The notes under the pieces were generated by a model, which worked only from the letters and a program-made list of their open reading frames with translations, did not search any database and was not told the DNA's origin. Source: Methanobrevibacter sp. (GTDB lineage Archaea > Methanobacteriota > Methanobacteria > Methanobacteriales > Methanobacteriaceae). Taken from it: a DNA stretch of 44,413 nt. Where the stretch lies: positions 1 through 44,413 of the forward strand of contig JAGCBE010000117.1 in the NCBI GenBank assembly GCA_017652345.1, written 5' to 3'. This document shows, piece after piece, positions 16,282-24,467 of this stretch. Both the position numbers and the translations under genes were made by a program. Each line of letters starts with the position of its first letter. Position 1 is the first letter of the stretch.

Positions 16282-16310
16282 AATATAGAAAATGGACTGC
16301 AAAAATGCAA
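16282..16310 (-). promoter_or_regulatory. Promoter inside a terminator hairpin
   Basis: Minus strand: TTGCAT (16305-16310), 17-base spacer, TATATT (16282-16287). The whole spacer and -35 lie within a 15-bp hairpin (16287-16301 with 16306-16320, one G-U) that should terminate the nadE operon. Confidence 0.65.
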
Positions 16311-16343
16311 TCCATTTTCTTATCTAAGGAGAAAAATTAAATT

Positions 16344-16628
16344 TTACTCTTTATTATTTTGTTTAATGACCTTTGCCAATTTAACAGCATAGTCAGATTT
16401 CTTTTCAATCCAACCATACTGGGAAGCAATGATGGTCTGATACCACTTGAGATAATCGTCCCTAAATGTCACAGACATTTTCTTGTCTTCTTCATACCAT
16501 TTTGCAGTTGCATAAGTCTTTCCATTATATTCAACTGTATAGTATAGTCTGTTAGTACGGAAGTCTGTTTTACTACCAATCTTACATCCGGCTTTGGTTG
16601 AAATGTCAATGAAGTCTTTTAATTGCAT
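16344..16628 (-). CDS. Hypothetical protein (94 aa), end of the NAD operon
   Basis: 94 aa. Helix (MQLKDFIDISTKAG), three strands (KIGSKTDFRTNRLYYTVEY, KTYATAKWY, KKMSVTFRD) and a C-terminal helix (DYAVKLAKVIKQNNKE), the same order as DF-tail proteins but without the tail. It overlaps the preceding gene by ten bases and is the last gene before the hairpin at 16287-16320. Confidence 0.65.
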   Translation of the reverse strand: MQLKDFIDISTKAGCKIGSKTDFRTNRLYYTVEYNGKTYATAKWYEEDKKMSVTFRDDYLKWYQTIIASQYGWIEKKSDYAVKLAKVIKQNNKE

Positions 16629-17047
16629 AAATCTAACTCCTCTGCAAGTTCTTCAGTGTATTCTTTACATTTTTCTTCAACATCAGATTCGTAAAAATCA
16701 TCTTCATTATTGGTGAAAAATTCATGAAGTTTAATGGTTTTCTTACCATAGATAATTACTTCATCTAATTCAATTTCAATGCCATCGTTATTGTCATCGT
16801 GATAGAATCCATCAGCAGTGGCACCAAACAAATTGGTATGAGCGGTGTCAATAATTGACATTAAAGATTCATCTTCCATTTCATCAATCCATTCACAAAC
16901 TTGAACCTGTGTGGTGTAACCAAGCAAGGTACTCTCAATGAGTTTACTTACTTCATCACTTGACAAATCCATTGTGTCAGTATGAGAGGTGATTACTTCC
17001 GGTGACTGATTGTAGTCAGTTTTCTTGAAAATGAGTTCTACTTTCAT
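16619..17047 (-). CDS. Acidic hypothetical protein (142 aa)
   Basis: 142 aa, strongly acidic (DDNNDGIEIELDEVII, NNEDDFYESDVEEKCKEYTEEL) and beginning MKVELIFKKTDY. The start overlaps the nadE stop by one base (TAATG), so it is translated with NAD synthetase. The acidity could mimic DNA or bind a cationic partner. No known family. Confidence 0.68.
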   Translation of the reverse strand: MKVELIFKKTDYNQSPEVITSHTDTMDLSSDEVSKLIESTLLGYTTQVQVCEWIDEMEDESLMSIIDTAHTNLFGATADGFYHDDNNDGIEIELDEVIIYGKKTIKLHEFFTNNEDDFYESDVEEKCKEYTEELAEELDLCN

Positions 17048-17814
17048 TAGAGTGCTCCTGCGTTGTCAAGTTCGTGAATGTAGTTATGAAGCAAAGGATT
17101 CGTGGGTTCAAAAGCTGGAATACGAATCATATCAGTCTTAAACTTATTTGCCTTATACTTTTCAATAATCTTTTCGTAATTCGGTCCCTTGACTCCATTA
17201 CGAATAAGTTCATTGATTTCGTGATAAGTCATTCCAAGATTGTCTTCATCAGTCTTACCACACAAACCATCAGTAGGAGTCTTGTGAACGAGGTCATAAG
17301 GAAGACCAAGTTCATCACCAATGGCAACAATTTCTTCAGTGGTCAAACGAGACAGTGGTGCGAAGTCTCCGGCACTATCTCCATAAAGGGTTGCGTAGCC
17401 AACTGTGTCTTCGCTAAGATTGCAGGTGTTTACCACTCGACCACCAATGTTCTGTGCCACACCATAGAGAACAGTCATACGAAGACGAGGTGGCATATTG
17501 ATTTGAGCCTGACTAGAAATGTTCTTTTCATTGATCTGGTTCACGAGATTCATGTAAGCATACTGAATATTGACAACCAATGCCTTGATTCCAAGGTGTT
17601 CAATAATCTTTTCGGAATCTGCAATATCAGCCTGAACACCATTTGGCATCATAACACCAATTACATTTTCCTTACCAAGTGCCTTTACACAAAGTGCAGC
17701 GGCAACAGTAGAATCCTTTCCACCACTAATACCAATAACAGCCTTGCGACCATTAGTAGTCTTGAAGTAGTTGCGAATCCAGTCAATAATTTGTTCTGTG
17801 AGAGTTTTATTCAT
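17047..17814 (-). CDS. nadE: NH3-dependent NAD+ synthetase
   Basis: 255 aa, the length of ammonia-dependent NadE; there is no glutaminase domain. It has the PP-loop ATP site GISGGKDST (28-36), NTCNLSEDTVGYATLYGDSAGDFAPL and KTPTDGLCGKTDEDNLGM, all characteristic. It amidates nicotinate adenine dinucleotide to NAD+ using ATP and ammonia, the last step of the Preiss-Handler route. It follows pncA by 23 bases in the operon from the promoter at 18639-18667. Other steps are at 27014 (pncB) and 22788 (nadD). Confidence 0.96.
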   Translation of the reverse strand: MNKTLTEQIIDWIRNYFKTTNGRKAVIGISGGKDSTVAAALCVKALGKENVIGVMMPNGVQADIADSEKIIEHLGIKALVVNIQYAYMNLVNQINEKNISSQAQINMPPRLRMTVLYGVAQNIGGRVVNTCNLSEDTVGYATLYGDSAGDFAPLSRLTTEEIVAIGDELGLPYDLVHKTPTDGLCGKTDEDNLGMTYHEINELIRNGVKGPNYEKIIEKYKANKFKTDMIRIPAFEPTNPLLHNYIHELDNAGAL

Positions 17815-17837
17815 AGCTCAGTTTTTTCCTTTTAATT

Positions 17838-18377
17838 TTATCCATTGATGACATCAATCTGTTGCATGGTGAGAACATACTTAGTAGCATCGCGGCAGAA
17901 TGTTTCGTCACCATTTTCATCTGCCATAAAACCACAACCAGCATAGTCCACAGTAATCTTCTTGTTTGGATATGCGGCACGAAGAAGAATTGCATTTGCC
18001 GTCGGACAAATCGGATTCACTGTTCCCATAATGACAAATTCATCAATGTTTTCAGCTGTTCCAAAAATTTCCTTCCAACCAGTATAACCAAATGTGTTCT
18101 TTTCAACAATGATTGGTGTCTTCTTTGCTGCATTCAAGAGTTCCGGAATAATCTTGTGGCCTTCAGTTCCCTTAATGCAATGAGGAACCTTGAGTTTCTT
18201 ACCTTCAAGTGTGTTCAAATAATTTTCATCGTGGGTATCTTCAGTATATACCACCGGAAGTTCTGCACTCGAAATCGCAATACTTACATAACCAAGCTTT
18301 TCATGGAACTTGGGGTTAGGAAGTGCACCAGTGTCAAAATCAATTTGACCGTCAATAACAATAAGTTGCTTTGCCAT
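17838..18377 (-). CDS. pncA: Nicotinamidase (isochorismatase-fold cysteine hydrolase)
   Basis: 179 aa. The catalytic triad is visible: Asp9 (IVIDGQIDF), Lys93 (VEKNTFGYTGW) and Cys124 (NPICPTANA). Metal-site residues Asp47, His49 (TEDTHD) and His66 (VPHCIKG) are also in place. It hydrolyses nicotinamide to nicotinate, feeding PncB. Family members also include ureidoacrylate and isochorismate hydrolases, but the metal triad and adjacency to nadE favour nicotinamidase. It is preceded by a small gene at 18379 that has a paralogue at the head of the nadD operon. Confidence 0.9.
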   Translation of the reverse strand: MAKQLIVIDGQIDFDTGALPNPKFHEKLGYVSIAISSAELPVVYTEDTHDENYLNTLEGKKLKVPHCIKGTEGHKIIPELLNAAKKTPIIVEKNTFGYTGWKEIFGTAENIDEFVIMGTVNPICPTANAILLRAAYPNKKITVDYAGCGFMADENGDETFCRDATKYVLTMQQIDVING

Positions 18378-18378
18378 A

Positions 18379-18615
18379 TTATTTTATCTCCTTATAATAG
18401 TGATTTTCTTGAATTTTTACAACTGTCAAGTTGAAAACATTTTTAAATTTCTTTTGGATGAAGTATTTGATTCGTTCCTGAGCAACTTCCTTCTTATCAA
18501 ATTTCATTGCCCATTCAGGGGATTTACAATAGATAACCTTCGGTCCATAGCAATAGCCCCAGTTTTCAACCAATAATCCATTACCATTTTTGATTACATA
18601 AAATTCTCTTGTCAT
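18379..18615 (-). CDS. Small protein heading the pncA-nadE operon (78 aa)
   Basis: 78 aa, MTREFYVIKNGNGLLVEN ... AMKFDKKEVAQERIKYF ... LTVVKIQE. It looks related to the first gene of the nadD-nudix operon (24172): both have YYVI/FYVI, then AM-x-F-x-x-KE-x-A, then a terminal strand. Small alpha/beta domain, function unknown. GAGGTAAC precedes the ATG at 18615. Confidence 0.7.
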   Translation of the reverse strand: MTREFYVIKNGNGLLVENWGYCYGPKVIYCKSPEWAMKFDKKEVAQERIKYFIQKKFKNVFNLTVVKIQENHYYKEIK

Positions 18616-18638
18616 ATGTTACCTCTAATTTTATTCAA

Positions 18639-18667
18639 ATAATAGAAAAATTGTGTTCAAATGTCAA
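18639..18667 (-). promoter_or_regulatory. Promoter of the pncA-nadE operon
   Basis: Minus strand: TTGACA (18662-18667), 17-base spacer, TATTAT (18639-18644). No hairpin overlaps this one. Confidence 0.8.
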
Positions 18668-18689
18668 ACGATTTTATGTAAACTTATTT

Positions 18690-19277
18690 TTACTTCCCAT
18701 GTTTTGTGGGTTCTTTATACCTATGAATTTCAATCTGTTTTGTCTCGGTATCATAAACCATCAAATCACAATTCGCAAAATAGAAACCTTCACTATTGAT
18801 TACCTGGAAAGGTGTAATATTTGGATTACCATTAAGATAATGATACAAATAACGAATAAGCATTCCGTGAGAAATTACAATAACATCTTTGACATTTTCA
18901 TTACCAAGATATTCTACCAAAACCTTGAAAATCTGATGTGCTCTTGTTTCCATGTCTTTGCTAGTCAATGGAACGAGCTTTTCAAATTCTTCTTTGGTCA
19001 TTTCCCAGAACTTTCGCTTACCAATTCCAGAACAATCAAATTCACCAAATTCACTCAAACATCCAAGTGGTTCTTTATTAAACAAAAGTTTACAAGTCTG
19101 TTTGCAGCGTTTTACTGGCGAAGATAGAATGTAATTGGTATCAGGAACAAATTTTCCAACTTTTTCCTGCCATCCATCTGGATAGTCCGAAACTATATCC
19201 ACATCGTCATAGTTCTTAACCATTTGACCTGTAAGATTAAATTTCGTTCGCCAATGTCTAATAAAATAGAATTTCAT
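18690..19277 (-). CDS. Histidine phosphatase (phosphoglycerate mutase-like) family protein
   Basis: 195 aa. The catalytic motif is FIRHWRTKFN at residues 5-14 (family RHG-x-T-x-x-N with Gly replaced by Trp), followed by YILSSPVKRCKQT (second arginine) and VIVISHGMLIRYL (second catalytic His). These give a phosphohistidine phosphatase active site; substrates in the family range from sugars to nucleotides. The Gly-to-Trp change beside the catalytic histidine is uncommon. It is the last gene of the operon from 22053. A nucleotide-salvage role is possible but not shown. Confidence 0.85.
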   Translation of the reverse strand: MKFYFIRHWRTKFNLTGQMVKNYDDVDIVSDYPDGWQEKVGKFVPDTNYILSSPVKRCKQTCKLLFNKEPLGCLSEFGEFDCSGIGKRKFWEMTKEEFEKLVPLTSKDMETRAHQIFKVLVEYLGNENVKDVIVISHGMLIRYLYHYLNGNPNITPFQVINSEGFYFANCDLMVYDTETKQIEIHRYKEPTKHGK

Positions 19278-19286
19278 CTTATTCCT

Positions 19287-19841
19287 TTAGTCGGAGTGTG
19301 TAGTCATCCAAACGATTTCATCTGTATCAGTGTCTACAATGATAGTTACATCGTAACAATTGAACTCCTGACCATCGCCGCCATCTGAAAAACCATAGAT
19401 TTTATAATTCTTCGGAAATACCTTAGTTGTGTCATACCAAGTATCATCACAACCACTATTAGGTCCCCACACAGAAAGTGGTGTTGTACCCGGAACAAGT
19501 GTACCATTGTTAATATCTTCGGTAATATCTTCAATGTCAAGTTCGGAGTCACTTTCATCATAGAAAGATGTAATGTCTTCATTCACCTTGTCTGCAAATT
19601 CTTTCTGTGTCAAATAGCACTTGTTGTCTCGGTCATAGGCATGTTGAAGTCCATATACCATCCAAGGTTCCCAAGTTGCCAAATCAAAATTTGAATACTT
19701 TTGATTTGACTTGATTTTTAATGCTGCATTTACACTAGCTGGGTGATACTGATTAATTGTAATCTTCCGATTGTAATAATCATCCCAGTATGTCAAAGCA
19801 TCATTGAGTTCCTGAGAATAATTTTGATTGTAGATAGCCAT
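19287..19841 (-). CDS. Hypothetical acidic protein (184 aa)
   Basis: 184 aa from ATG 19841 (MAIYNQNYSQELNDALTYWD), with AAAGGAGG seven bases upstream; a longer in-frame start at 19895 is inside the preceding gene. The C-terminal half is acidic and glycine rich (DESDSELDIEDITEDINNG, GFSDGGDGQEFNCYDVTIIV). Codon use is GC-richer than that of the tail-family genes. Next to the 733-aa protein, it may belong to the same assembly. No family recognised. Confidence 0.72.
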   Translation of the reverse strand: MAIYNQNYSQELNDALTYWDDYYNRKITINQYHPASVNAALKIKSNQKYSNFDLATWEPWMVYGLQHAYDRDNKCYLTQKEFADKVNEDITSFYDESDSELDIEDITEDINNGTLVPGTTPLSVWGPNSGCDDTWYDTTKVFPKNYKIYGFSDGGDGQEFNCYDVTIIVDTDTDEIVWMTTHSD

Positions 19842-19851
19842 AATACCTCCT

Positions 19852-22053
19852 TTACAGCCACGGGTTTTCAACTTTGAACTGATTACCATTGGCATCAGTT
19901 GCTACAATGTCACCGAAATCGTAACTACCATATTTGGAAAGATGAAGTTGATTTGTTACTGCATCTGTTAGTGTATCACAATACATTCTATCAAACACAG
20001 ACTCTTCTTCTTCCTGAGAAGCACGATATGCATCCTTTACATCTTTCCATTCGTCAATTGTAAGTGTGACATTTACAGTACCAATCAATTTCTTTTGGTC
20101 TGCATTTTCAACGATTTCAACCACACAATTCAAATTGCCAACAGGTGCAGGTGGCAATGGTGCAGGCATTGTTTGAGAACCATTAATGAAGGAAATTCCA
20201 AGAATACCATTGGTAGCACTATCAACCGTAAAGGACATTTGCCAATACTTAGGTTGCTGAGATTGTGCTTTCATTTCAACATCACAAGTATAGTTGAATG
20301 TCTGATAACTAGGATTGTTTGCATAATTCTTATCGTATTCGTCTTCACGAAGTGTTGGGTCACGCCATTCAGCATATTCAATTGCTTCGGAATACAAACC
20401 ATCCAAATCACGCTTGGAGAATGTATCAATCGGATTAACCACACTAACCACATTATTCAATCCAAGACGCTGACAGAGATTCATAATATCCTGCGGAGTC
20501 CAATTTTCATTGAACAATTCCTGTGGTGTCCATTTTGCTACAGCTACATTCGCAGTACTTGTTGTCTGAGTAGCAGTTGTAGTAGAGGTGGTAGTGTTTG
20601 TTGTTGGTGTAGGATTGACTGCAACAGGCGTTGCAACCGTTGGGGTCTTTAGATTGACTTCACCAACAGTTTCAAACTTACCATCAGTAGTAACGAACAT
20701 TGCACCGACAATTGTAGCACCATCTTGCCATTCATTCGTGAAACGAGTATTGACAGCAAATACCACACGGTCAGGATAATCAGGATTTTCCTGTCCAATT
20801 ACTTCTTCCAAAGCGGTTTTCTCGGCTGGGAGTAAGTCGGTCGGAACAATCCTCGTAGTTTTCTTGTCAGTTGTTTGTACAACCAAGATAGTATGGATGA
20901 TAGTGTCTTCCAATGACCCGACAGGACGGCCAGCAAACTTTGGGTCGTTAGTTTGTGCCTTAGTAAAAATATTTTCAAACACCTGGTCAGCAGTTGGATT
21001 ACCGAGACTTTCAAGACCAACACCAGCAATAATCTGGTCAGATGCAATAATGTGTACAATGTTTTCATACACAATACCGGAAATGTCAATCTTCACATTG
21101 TAACCACGATATTCTACCTTGGTCGGATATTTCTTTGGATTCACCAATCCCTTAAATGCGATTACCTTGTTGTTTGGATTGTTCAACTTTGAAGCCTTAT
21201 AAGTTCGCTTCATAGTTAACTTGTACGAACCAGAAAGCACCTTGCTTTCGTCAATCGTCTGTTCAATCCAATCCTTCAAATATTGAGTGTCAATCTTCTT
21301 GTTGGTTCCAGTCAGAGGCTGAACCTTCTTGACAACCTTGGTTGGTGTCGGAGTGGTTGGTGCCGGAGTAGATTCAGGTTCCTTTTCATCAATTTCAATT
21401 ACTTCTTCATCTTTATTTTCTTCAGTTGTTTCATTGGTAGTTTCTTCAGTACCGATACCAAGAACATCCTTATCCAAATCTACAACCTTCATCAACAAGC
21501 AATCCTGACCAGATTCGGCTTCAACGAAGAGTTCACGAACAGTAGTGTCTTCAAAAGGGGTTGCTGTATCGGGGTCATTCCACTTCTTCTTCAAATTTCG
21601 TGCAGAACTAGCATACATCAAATCGGCATTGGACTGGGCAGTCACATAATCAGCAAAGAAAGCATAATTGCTATAATCAGTATTTTCAATTGTGGTCACA
21701 TCACAATTTTCAGTGTAACCAATCGGAAACACGAAGAACTTCATTTCGTCAGGAATTTCAACCACGAACGAAACCACATTAGAACCACAGCCATAATCAT
21801 TACCATAGAAGGTGCACTTATCGTCTACCAAATTATCAGTATACCACTTGAAAACATTCTTGGTATCGGAACCTTCAACAATTAAAGAAACACCAAATGG
21901 ATTCGGTGCCTGCTTTGCCAACATCTTATCGTCGGGGTTCAAATTTGTGTAAATGTAATCCGCAAGATACTTGAGTGCATCTGTCTCAGTATCGGAAATA
22001 TTCATATCGTGAATCTTATGACCACCATGAGTCACAGAAAGAAATTTTGACAT
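19852..22053 (-). CDS. Large multidomain protein of unknown function (733 aa)
   Basis: 733 aa, the largest product here. Layout: N-terminal globular domain (1-200), acidic linker (EETTNETTEENKDEEVIEID) and Pro-Thr-rich linker (PAPTTPTPTK) near 210-245, a middle domain (250-460), a second Thr-rich linker (TPTTNTTTSTTTATQTT) near 480-500, then a C-terminal domain with WTPQELFNENWTPQDIMNL and strands. Linkers of this sort separate domains in secreted or virion proteins. Strong consensus promoter (TTGACA-17-TATAAT), favoured codons and a good ribosome site suggest high expression. No family recognised. Confidence 0.8.
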   Translation of the reverse strand: MSKFLSVTHGGHKIHDMNISDTETDALKYLADYIYTNLNPDDKMLAKQAPNPFGVSLIVEGSDTKNVFKWYTDNLVDDKCTFYGNDYGCGSNVVSFVVEIPDEMKFFVFPIGYTENCDVTTIENTDYSNYAFFADYVTAQSNADLMYASSARNLKKKWNDPDTATPFEDTTVRELFVEAESGQDCLLMKVVDLDKDVLGIGTEETTNETTEENKDEEVIEIDEKEPESTPAPTTPTPTKVVKKVQPLTGTNKKIDTQYLKDWIEQTIDESKVLSGSYKLTMKRTYKASKLNNPNNKVIAFKGLVNPKKYPTKVEYRGYNVKIDISGIVYENIVHIIASDQIIAGVGLESLGNPTADQVFENIFTKAQTNDPKFAGRPVGSLEDTIIHTILVVQTTDKKTTRIVPTDLLPAEKTALEEVIGQENPDYPDRVVFAVNTRFTNEWQDGATIVGAMFVTTDGKFETVGEVNLKTPTVATPVAVNPTPTTNTTTSTTTATQTTSTANVAVAKWTPQELFNENWTPQDIMNLCQRLGLNNVVSVVNPIDTFSKRDLDGLYSEAIEYAEWRDPTLREDEYDKNYANNPSYQTFNYTCDVEMKAQSQQPKYWQMSFTVDSATNGILGISFINGSQTMPAPLPPAPVGNLNCVVEIVENADQKKLIGTVNVTLTIDEWKDVKDAYRASQEEEESVFDRMYCDTLTDAVTNQLHLSKYGSYDFGDIVATDANGNQFKVENPWL

Positions 22054-22088
22054 AGTTACCTATCCTTTGTTAAGTTATTTGTGTTAAT

Positions 22089-22117
22089 ATTATAGAAAAA
22101 TTTTTGAAGTTTGTCAA
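22089..22117 (-). promoter_or_regulatory. Consensus promoter of the 733-aa protein operon
   Basis: Minus strand: TTGACA (22112-22117), 17-base spacer, TATAAT (22089-22094), a perfect sigma-70 consensus and the strongest-looking promoter here. Confidence 0.88.
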
Positions 22118-22126
22118 ATGAAAAAG

Positions 22127-22483
22127 TTAGTTTTTATGTAAATTTAGTTTTACAAAGTCACCATCAATTTCGTCTTTTTTGACTTGAACTTGAATTTGTT
22201 TGGCTTCACTAATAATTTTCATTACTTGCTTTTTTGCTGATTCTAAGTCATAAAAATTTTCAGCACCCCAAAAATAAAAAACATCTGAATTTCTATCTAC
22301 ATCTACACCAGTTGGTATGCTTACATAATCATTAGTAGTGTAAGCATCTACAACAAATCCCTGGAAATTCATATACTTAGCATAATAGTGTTCTTCATTA
22401 TGAACACTTTCAAATGGTCTTAAAGGAAATTCCTTGACCAATGCTAAATAGATTTCTATTCCTTTAGATTTGTGTTTCTTCAT
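22127..22483 (-). CDS. DF-tail family protein with extended end (118 aa)
   Basis: 118 aa. Strands in the middle (MNFQGFVVDAYTTNDYVSI), then a C-terminal helix DLESAKKQVMKIISEAKQIQ and KKDEIDGDFVKLNLHKN, so the DF lies nine residues before the end. Last gene of the nadD operon; no following gene needs the tail as a ribosome site. Start overlaps the previous stop (ATGA). Confidence 0.68.
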   Translation of the reverse strand: MKKHKSKGIEIYLALVKEFPLRPFESVHNEEHYYAKYMNFQGFVVDAYTTNDYVSIPTGVDVDRNSDVFYFWGAENFYDLESAKKQVMKIISEAKQIQVQVKKDEIDGDFVKLNLHKN

Positions 22484-22788
22484 TCAAAATCCTTTTCAAT
22501 ATCTTCCTTTCGTTTTTCAATATATTCTCGCTTTTCTAATGTTCGCACATATGCAATTCTAGCAATCATTTCTTCTTTAGTAAATTCTTCAAGACTATCT
22601 TTTTGTGGAAAATGATAAGTTGATGATACTGAACCTGCACCATTAAATGCTATTGGAAAAATCCACATTACAGTTTTCAGATTATCCCTATCCGTTGTAG
22701 AATATAGAGTATATCCACTACCATAATCGTCTCTCTTAATCAAGCAATGCATTTCATGTGCAGTCTGTATGATTTCGTTTATGGTCAT
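22480..22788 (-). CDS. DF-tail family protein (102 aa)
   Basis: 102 aa. MTINEIIQTAHEMHCLIKRD, DYGSGYTLYSTTDRD, and a C-terminal helix ending KRKEDIEKDFE. GAA-AAG-GAT-TTT-GAA-TGA gives an AAAGGA site and the ATGA overlap of the next gene. Its start overlaps the NadD-Nudix stop by one base. The D-x-GSGY motif recurs in the proteins at 15779 and 39360. Confidence 0.72.
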   Translation of the reverse strand: MTINEIIQTAHEMHCLIKRDDYGSGYTLYSTTDRDNLKTVMWIFPIAFNGAGSVSSTYHFPQKDSLEEFTKEEMIARIAYVRTLEKREYIEKRKEDIEKDFE

Positions 22789-23864
22789 TAGTCATTCCTT
22801 GTCTTAAGCCAATCTTCAATGATTTGTGCATGGTGGAATCCCAAGTTTGGTAAATCGTCCAAATCAAACCAACGAGCATCAGCAGCGTCATCACTACCAA
22901 GTGCTTTCTTCATCATATTCTTTGGAACACGAACAGCAAATGCAGTATCTACAATCTTCATTCGTGGGTCAAAGTTATGACCATAAGTTCTAATTTGTTC
23001 AAACTTAGTCGGGTCCAAATCCAATGTGGTTTCTTCTCGCAATTCTCTTGCAGCACCATAATTCAAATCTTCATCAGACTTTTCAAAGAATCCCCCTGGA
23101 AAACACCAATAGTTCTTGTATGGATAATTACCACGGCGAATCAATAGAATTTGATTACCATTGTAAGCAATAGTATCGGTGGTTACACTTGGTTCACCCC
23201 AATTATTTTCTTTCTTCTTAATTGCATAGTCGGCAAGGAATTTCTTTTCCTTCTTATCATAGTCAGGACCATTCTGCCAATACATTTCATTTTCTTTAAT
23301 GTATCTAAATGTGTGATGTGTAATCAATTCCTTTACATCTTCATAGTGGCTATCTGGATTCTTGGAAAGAATTTCCCTAACCTTGCTTGCACTAATGCCT
23401 TCACCAATGTTTGCTTTAATTACAGTAACATTTGTATTGAATCCCTTTGGTGCTTTGATTTCATTCGTACTATCACGATTCACCACAAGGAACTTGAAAT
23501 GCTTCAATAGAAGTTCATAGTTTACCCATTTTCCAGCACACAAAGACTTCCATTCGTCTTCACCAATACAAATAGTGAAATCATTAATTGTTACACCAGT
23601 CTGAGCAATATAATCCTGCAAAAACTTATATGTACGATTTTCCTGCTTGACAACACGAATATTGTATTTTTGCAACTTTTCATTCACCATGTCTTGAACC
23701 ATAGTAAATCGGTAATTGATTGCTGTCTTATAATTCTTTTCATCATTATTAGCAACACCAACCATAAGCATATCGTTGGGTCGCAATTTCTTACTAATGG
23801 CTTTAAGAATGTCAATATGTGCATTGGTTACAGGGTCAAAACTTCCACCATAGAAATAAATCAT
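22788..23864 (-). CDS. NadD-type nucleotidyltransferase fused to a Nudix hydrolase
   Basis: 358 aa from ATG 23864 (MIYFYGGSFDPVTNAHIDIL), with AAAGGA upstream. Residues 1-190 are a nicotinate/nicotinamide mononucleotide adenylyltransferase: GGSFDPVTNAH (6-16) and ISASKVREIL (157-166). Residues 225-358 are a Nudix domain, NYWCFPGGFFEKSDED... with box at about 257-282 (REL-x-EE), one residue longer than canonical and with Thr in place of the box glycine. The first domain would make NaAD or NAD+; the Nudix part may hydrolyse ADP-ribose or related nucleotides. NadM-Nudix fusions are known (Francisella, Synechocystis, phage KVP40 NatV); here the transferase motif is NadD/CoaD-like. Confidence 0.9.
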   Translation of the reverse strand: MIYFYGGSFDPVTNAHIDILKAISKKLRPNDMLMVGVANNDEKNYKTAINYRFTMVQDMVNEKLQKYNIRVVKQENRTYKFLQDYIAQTGVTINDFTICIGEDEWKSLCAGKWVNYELLLKHFKFLVVNRDSTNEIKAPKGFNTNVTVIKANIGEGISASKVREILSKNPDSHYEDVKELITHHTFRYIKENEMYWQNGPDYDKKEKKFLADYAIKKKENNWGEPSVTTDTIAYNGNQILLIRRGNYPYKNYWCFPGGFFEKSDEDLNYGAARELREETTLDLDPTKFEQIRTYGHNFDPRMKIVDTAFAVRVPKNMMKKALGSDDAADARWFDLDDLPNLGFHHAQIIEDWLKTRND

Positions 23865-23868
23865 AAAC

Positions 23869-24168
23869 TTATCCTTTCTGTTGAGTGTTATTAATCCAAG
23901 TTTCAATTCCAACAAGAATATCCTTCAAGTTTTCACTAGATGCCCAAGTTTCACCTCGTTCATCAAATGCATAAACAGTCGGTCTATTCATATTCATTGA
24001 AGTACTGTAAGTCACAATTCGCAAAAAACTAACCGGATATGGTCTGTTAGTTTTCACACCAACGATTTCATCTTTTTCGTTTTTGATAATCATTGGCTGG
24101 TTAGGATTAACCTGTGGTTGTGGATTAGTAGTGTTTTTAGTGTAGTCAGACCAAGATGGTGTATTCAT
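23869..24168 (-). CDS. Hypothetical protein (99 aa), NadD operon
   Basis: 99 aa with a disordered Asn/Pro/Gln-rich start (MNTPSWSDYTKNTTNPQPQV) and a folded part MIIKNEKDEIVGVKTNRPYP ... RIVTYSTS ... RPTVYAFDERGETWASSENL. It ends in a helix, TWINNTQQKG. It lies between the operon's leading gene and NadD-Nudix with three-base spacing. No family recognised. Confidence 0.65.
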   Translation of the reverse strand: MNTPSWSDYTKNTTNPQPQVNPNQPMIIKNEKDEIVGVKTNRPYPVSFLRIVTYSTSMNMNRPTVYAFDERGETWASSENLKDILVGIETWINNTQQKG

Positions 24169-24171
24169 TAA

Positions 24172-24387
24172 TTACTCCAATGTAATTGTAAGTTTACGAA
24201 CTGTAGTGTTGTTCCAATCCAAATGTCTTGCCGCCCAGCCATCTCTAATGACTTTCAAATTTTGTTCGGCTCGTTCTTTATTGGGAAATGTCATGGCATC
24301 AAATACATCCTTGGTGAACTTATAATTGATTTCAGTTTCAGCCAAAAACATATTGTCCTTCATAATCACATAATAAATTTCATTCAT
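24172..24387 (-). CDS. Small protein heading the nadD operon (71 aa)
   Basis: 71 aa, MNEIYYVIMKDNMFLAETEI ... FDAMTFPNKERAEQNLKVI ... TVRKLTITLE. Appears to be a paralogue of the first gene of the pncA-nadE operon (18379), sharing order and spacing of the YVI, AM-x-F and terminal strand motifs. GAGGTAAC precedes the ATG. Confidence 0.7.
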   Translation of the reverse strand: MNEIYYVIMKDNMFLAETEINYKFTKDVFDAMTFPNKERAEQNLKVIRDGWAARHLDWNNTTVRKLTITLE

Positions 24388-24406
24388 AGTTACCTCGTTT
24401 TGGTTA

Positions 24407-24435
24407 AATATAGAAAAAACAAGTCATTCTGTCAA
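24407..24435 (-). promoter_or_regulatory. Promoter overlapping a terminator hairpin (nadD operon)
   Basis: Minus strand: TTGACA (24430-24435), 17-base spacer, TATATT (24407-24412). A nine-bp perfect stem (24420-24428 with 24434-24442) followed by six T residues covers the spacer. Confidence 0.83.
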
Positions 24436-24467
24436 TGACTTGTCTTACTTATTATGTAAATATTTGT

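Noticed and set aside
17074..17835. 253-codon plus-strand frame opposite nadE
   Set aside because: It is antisense to an unmistakable NadE and is low-complexity (Ile, Asn, Cys rich), as expected of a shadow.
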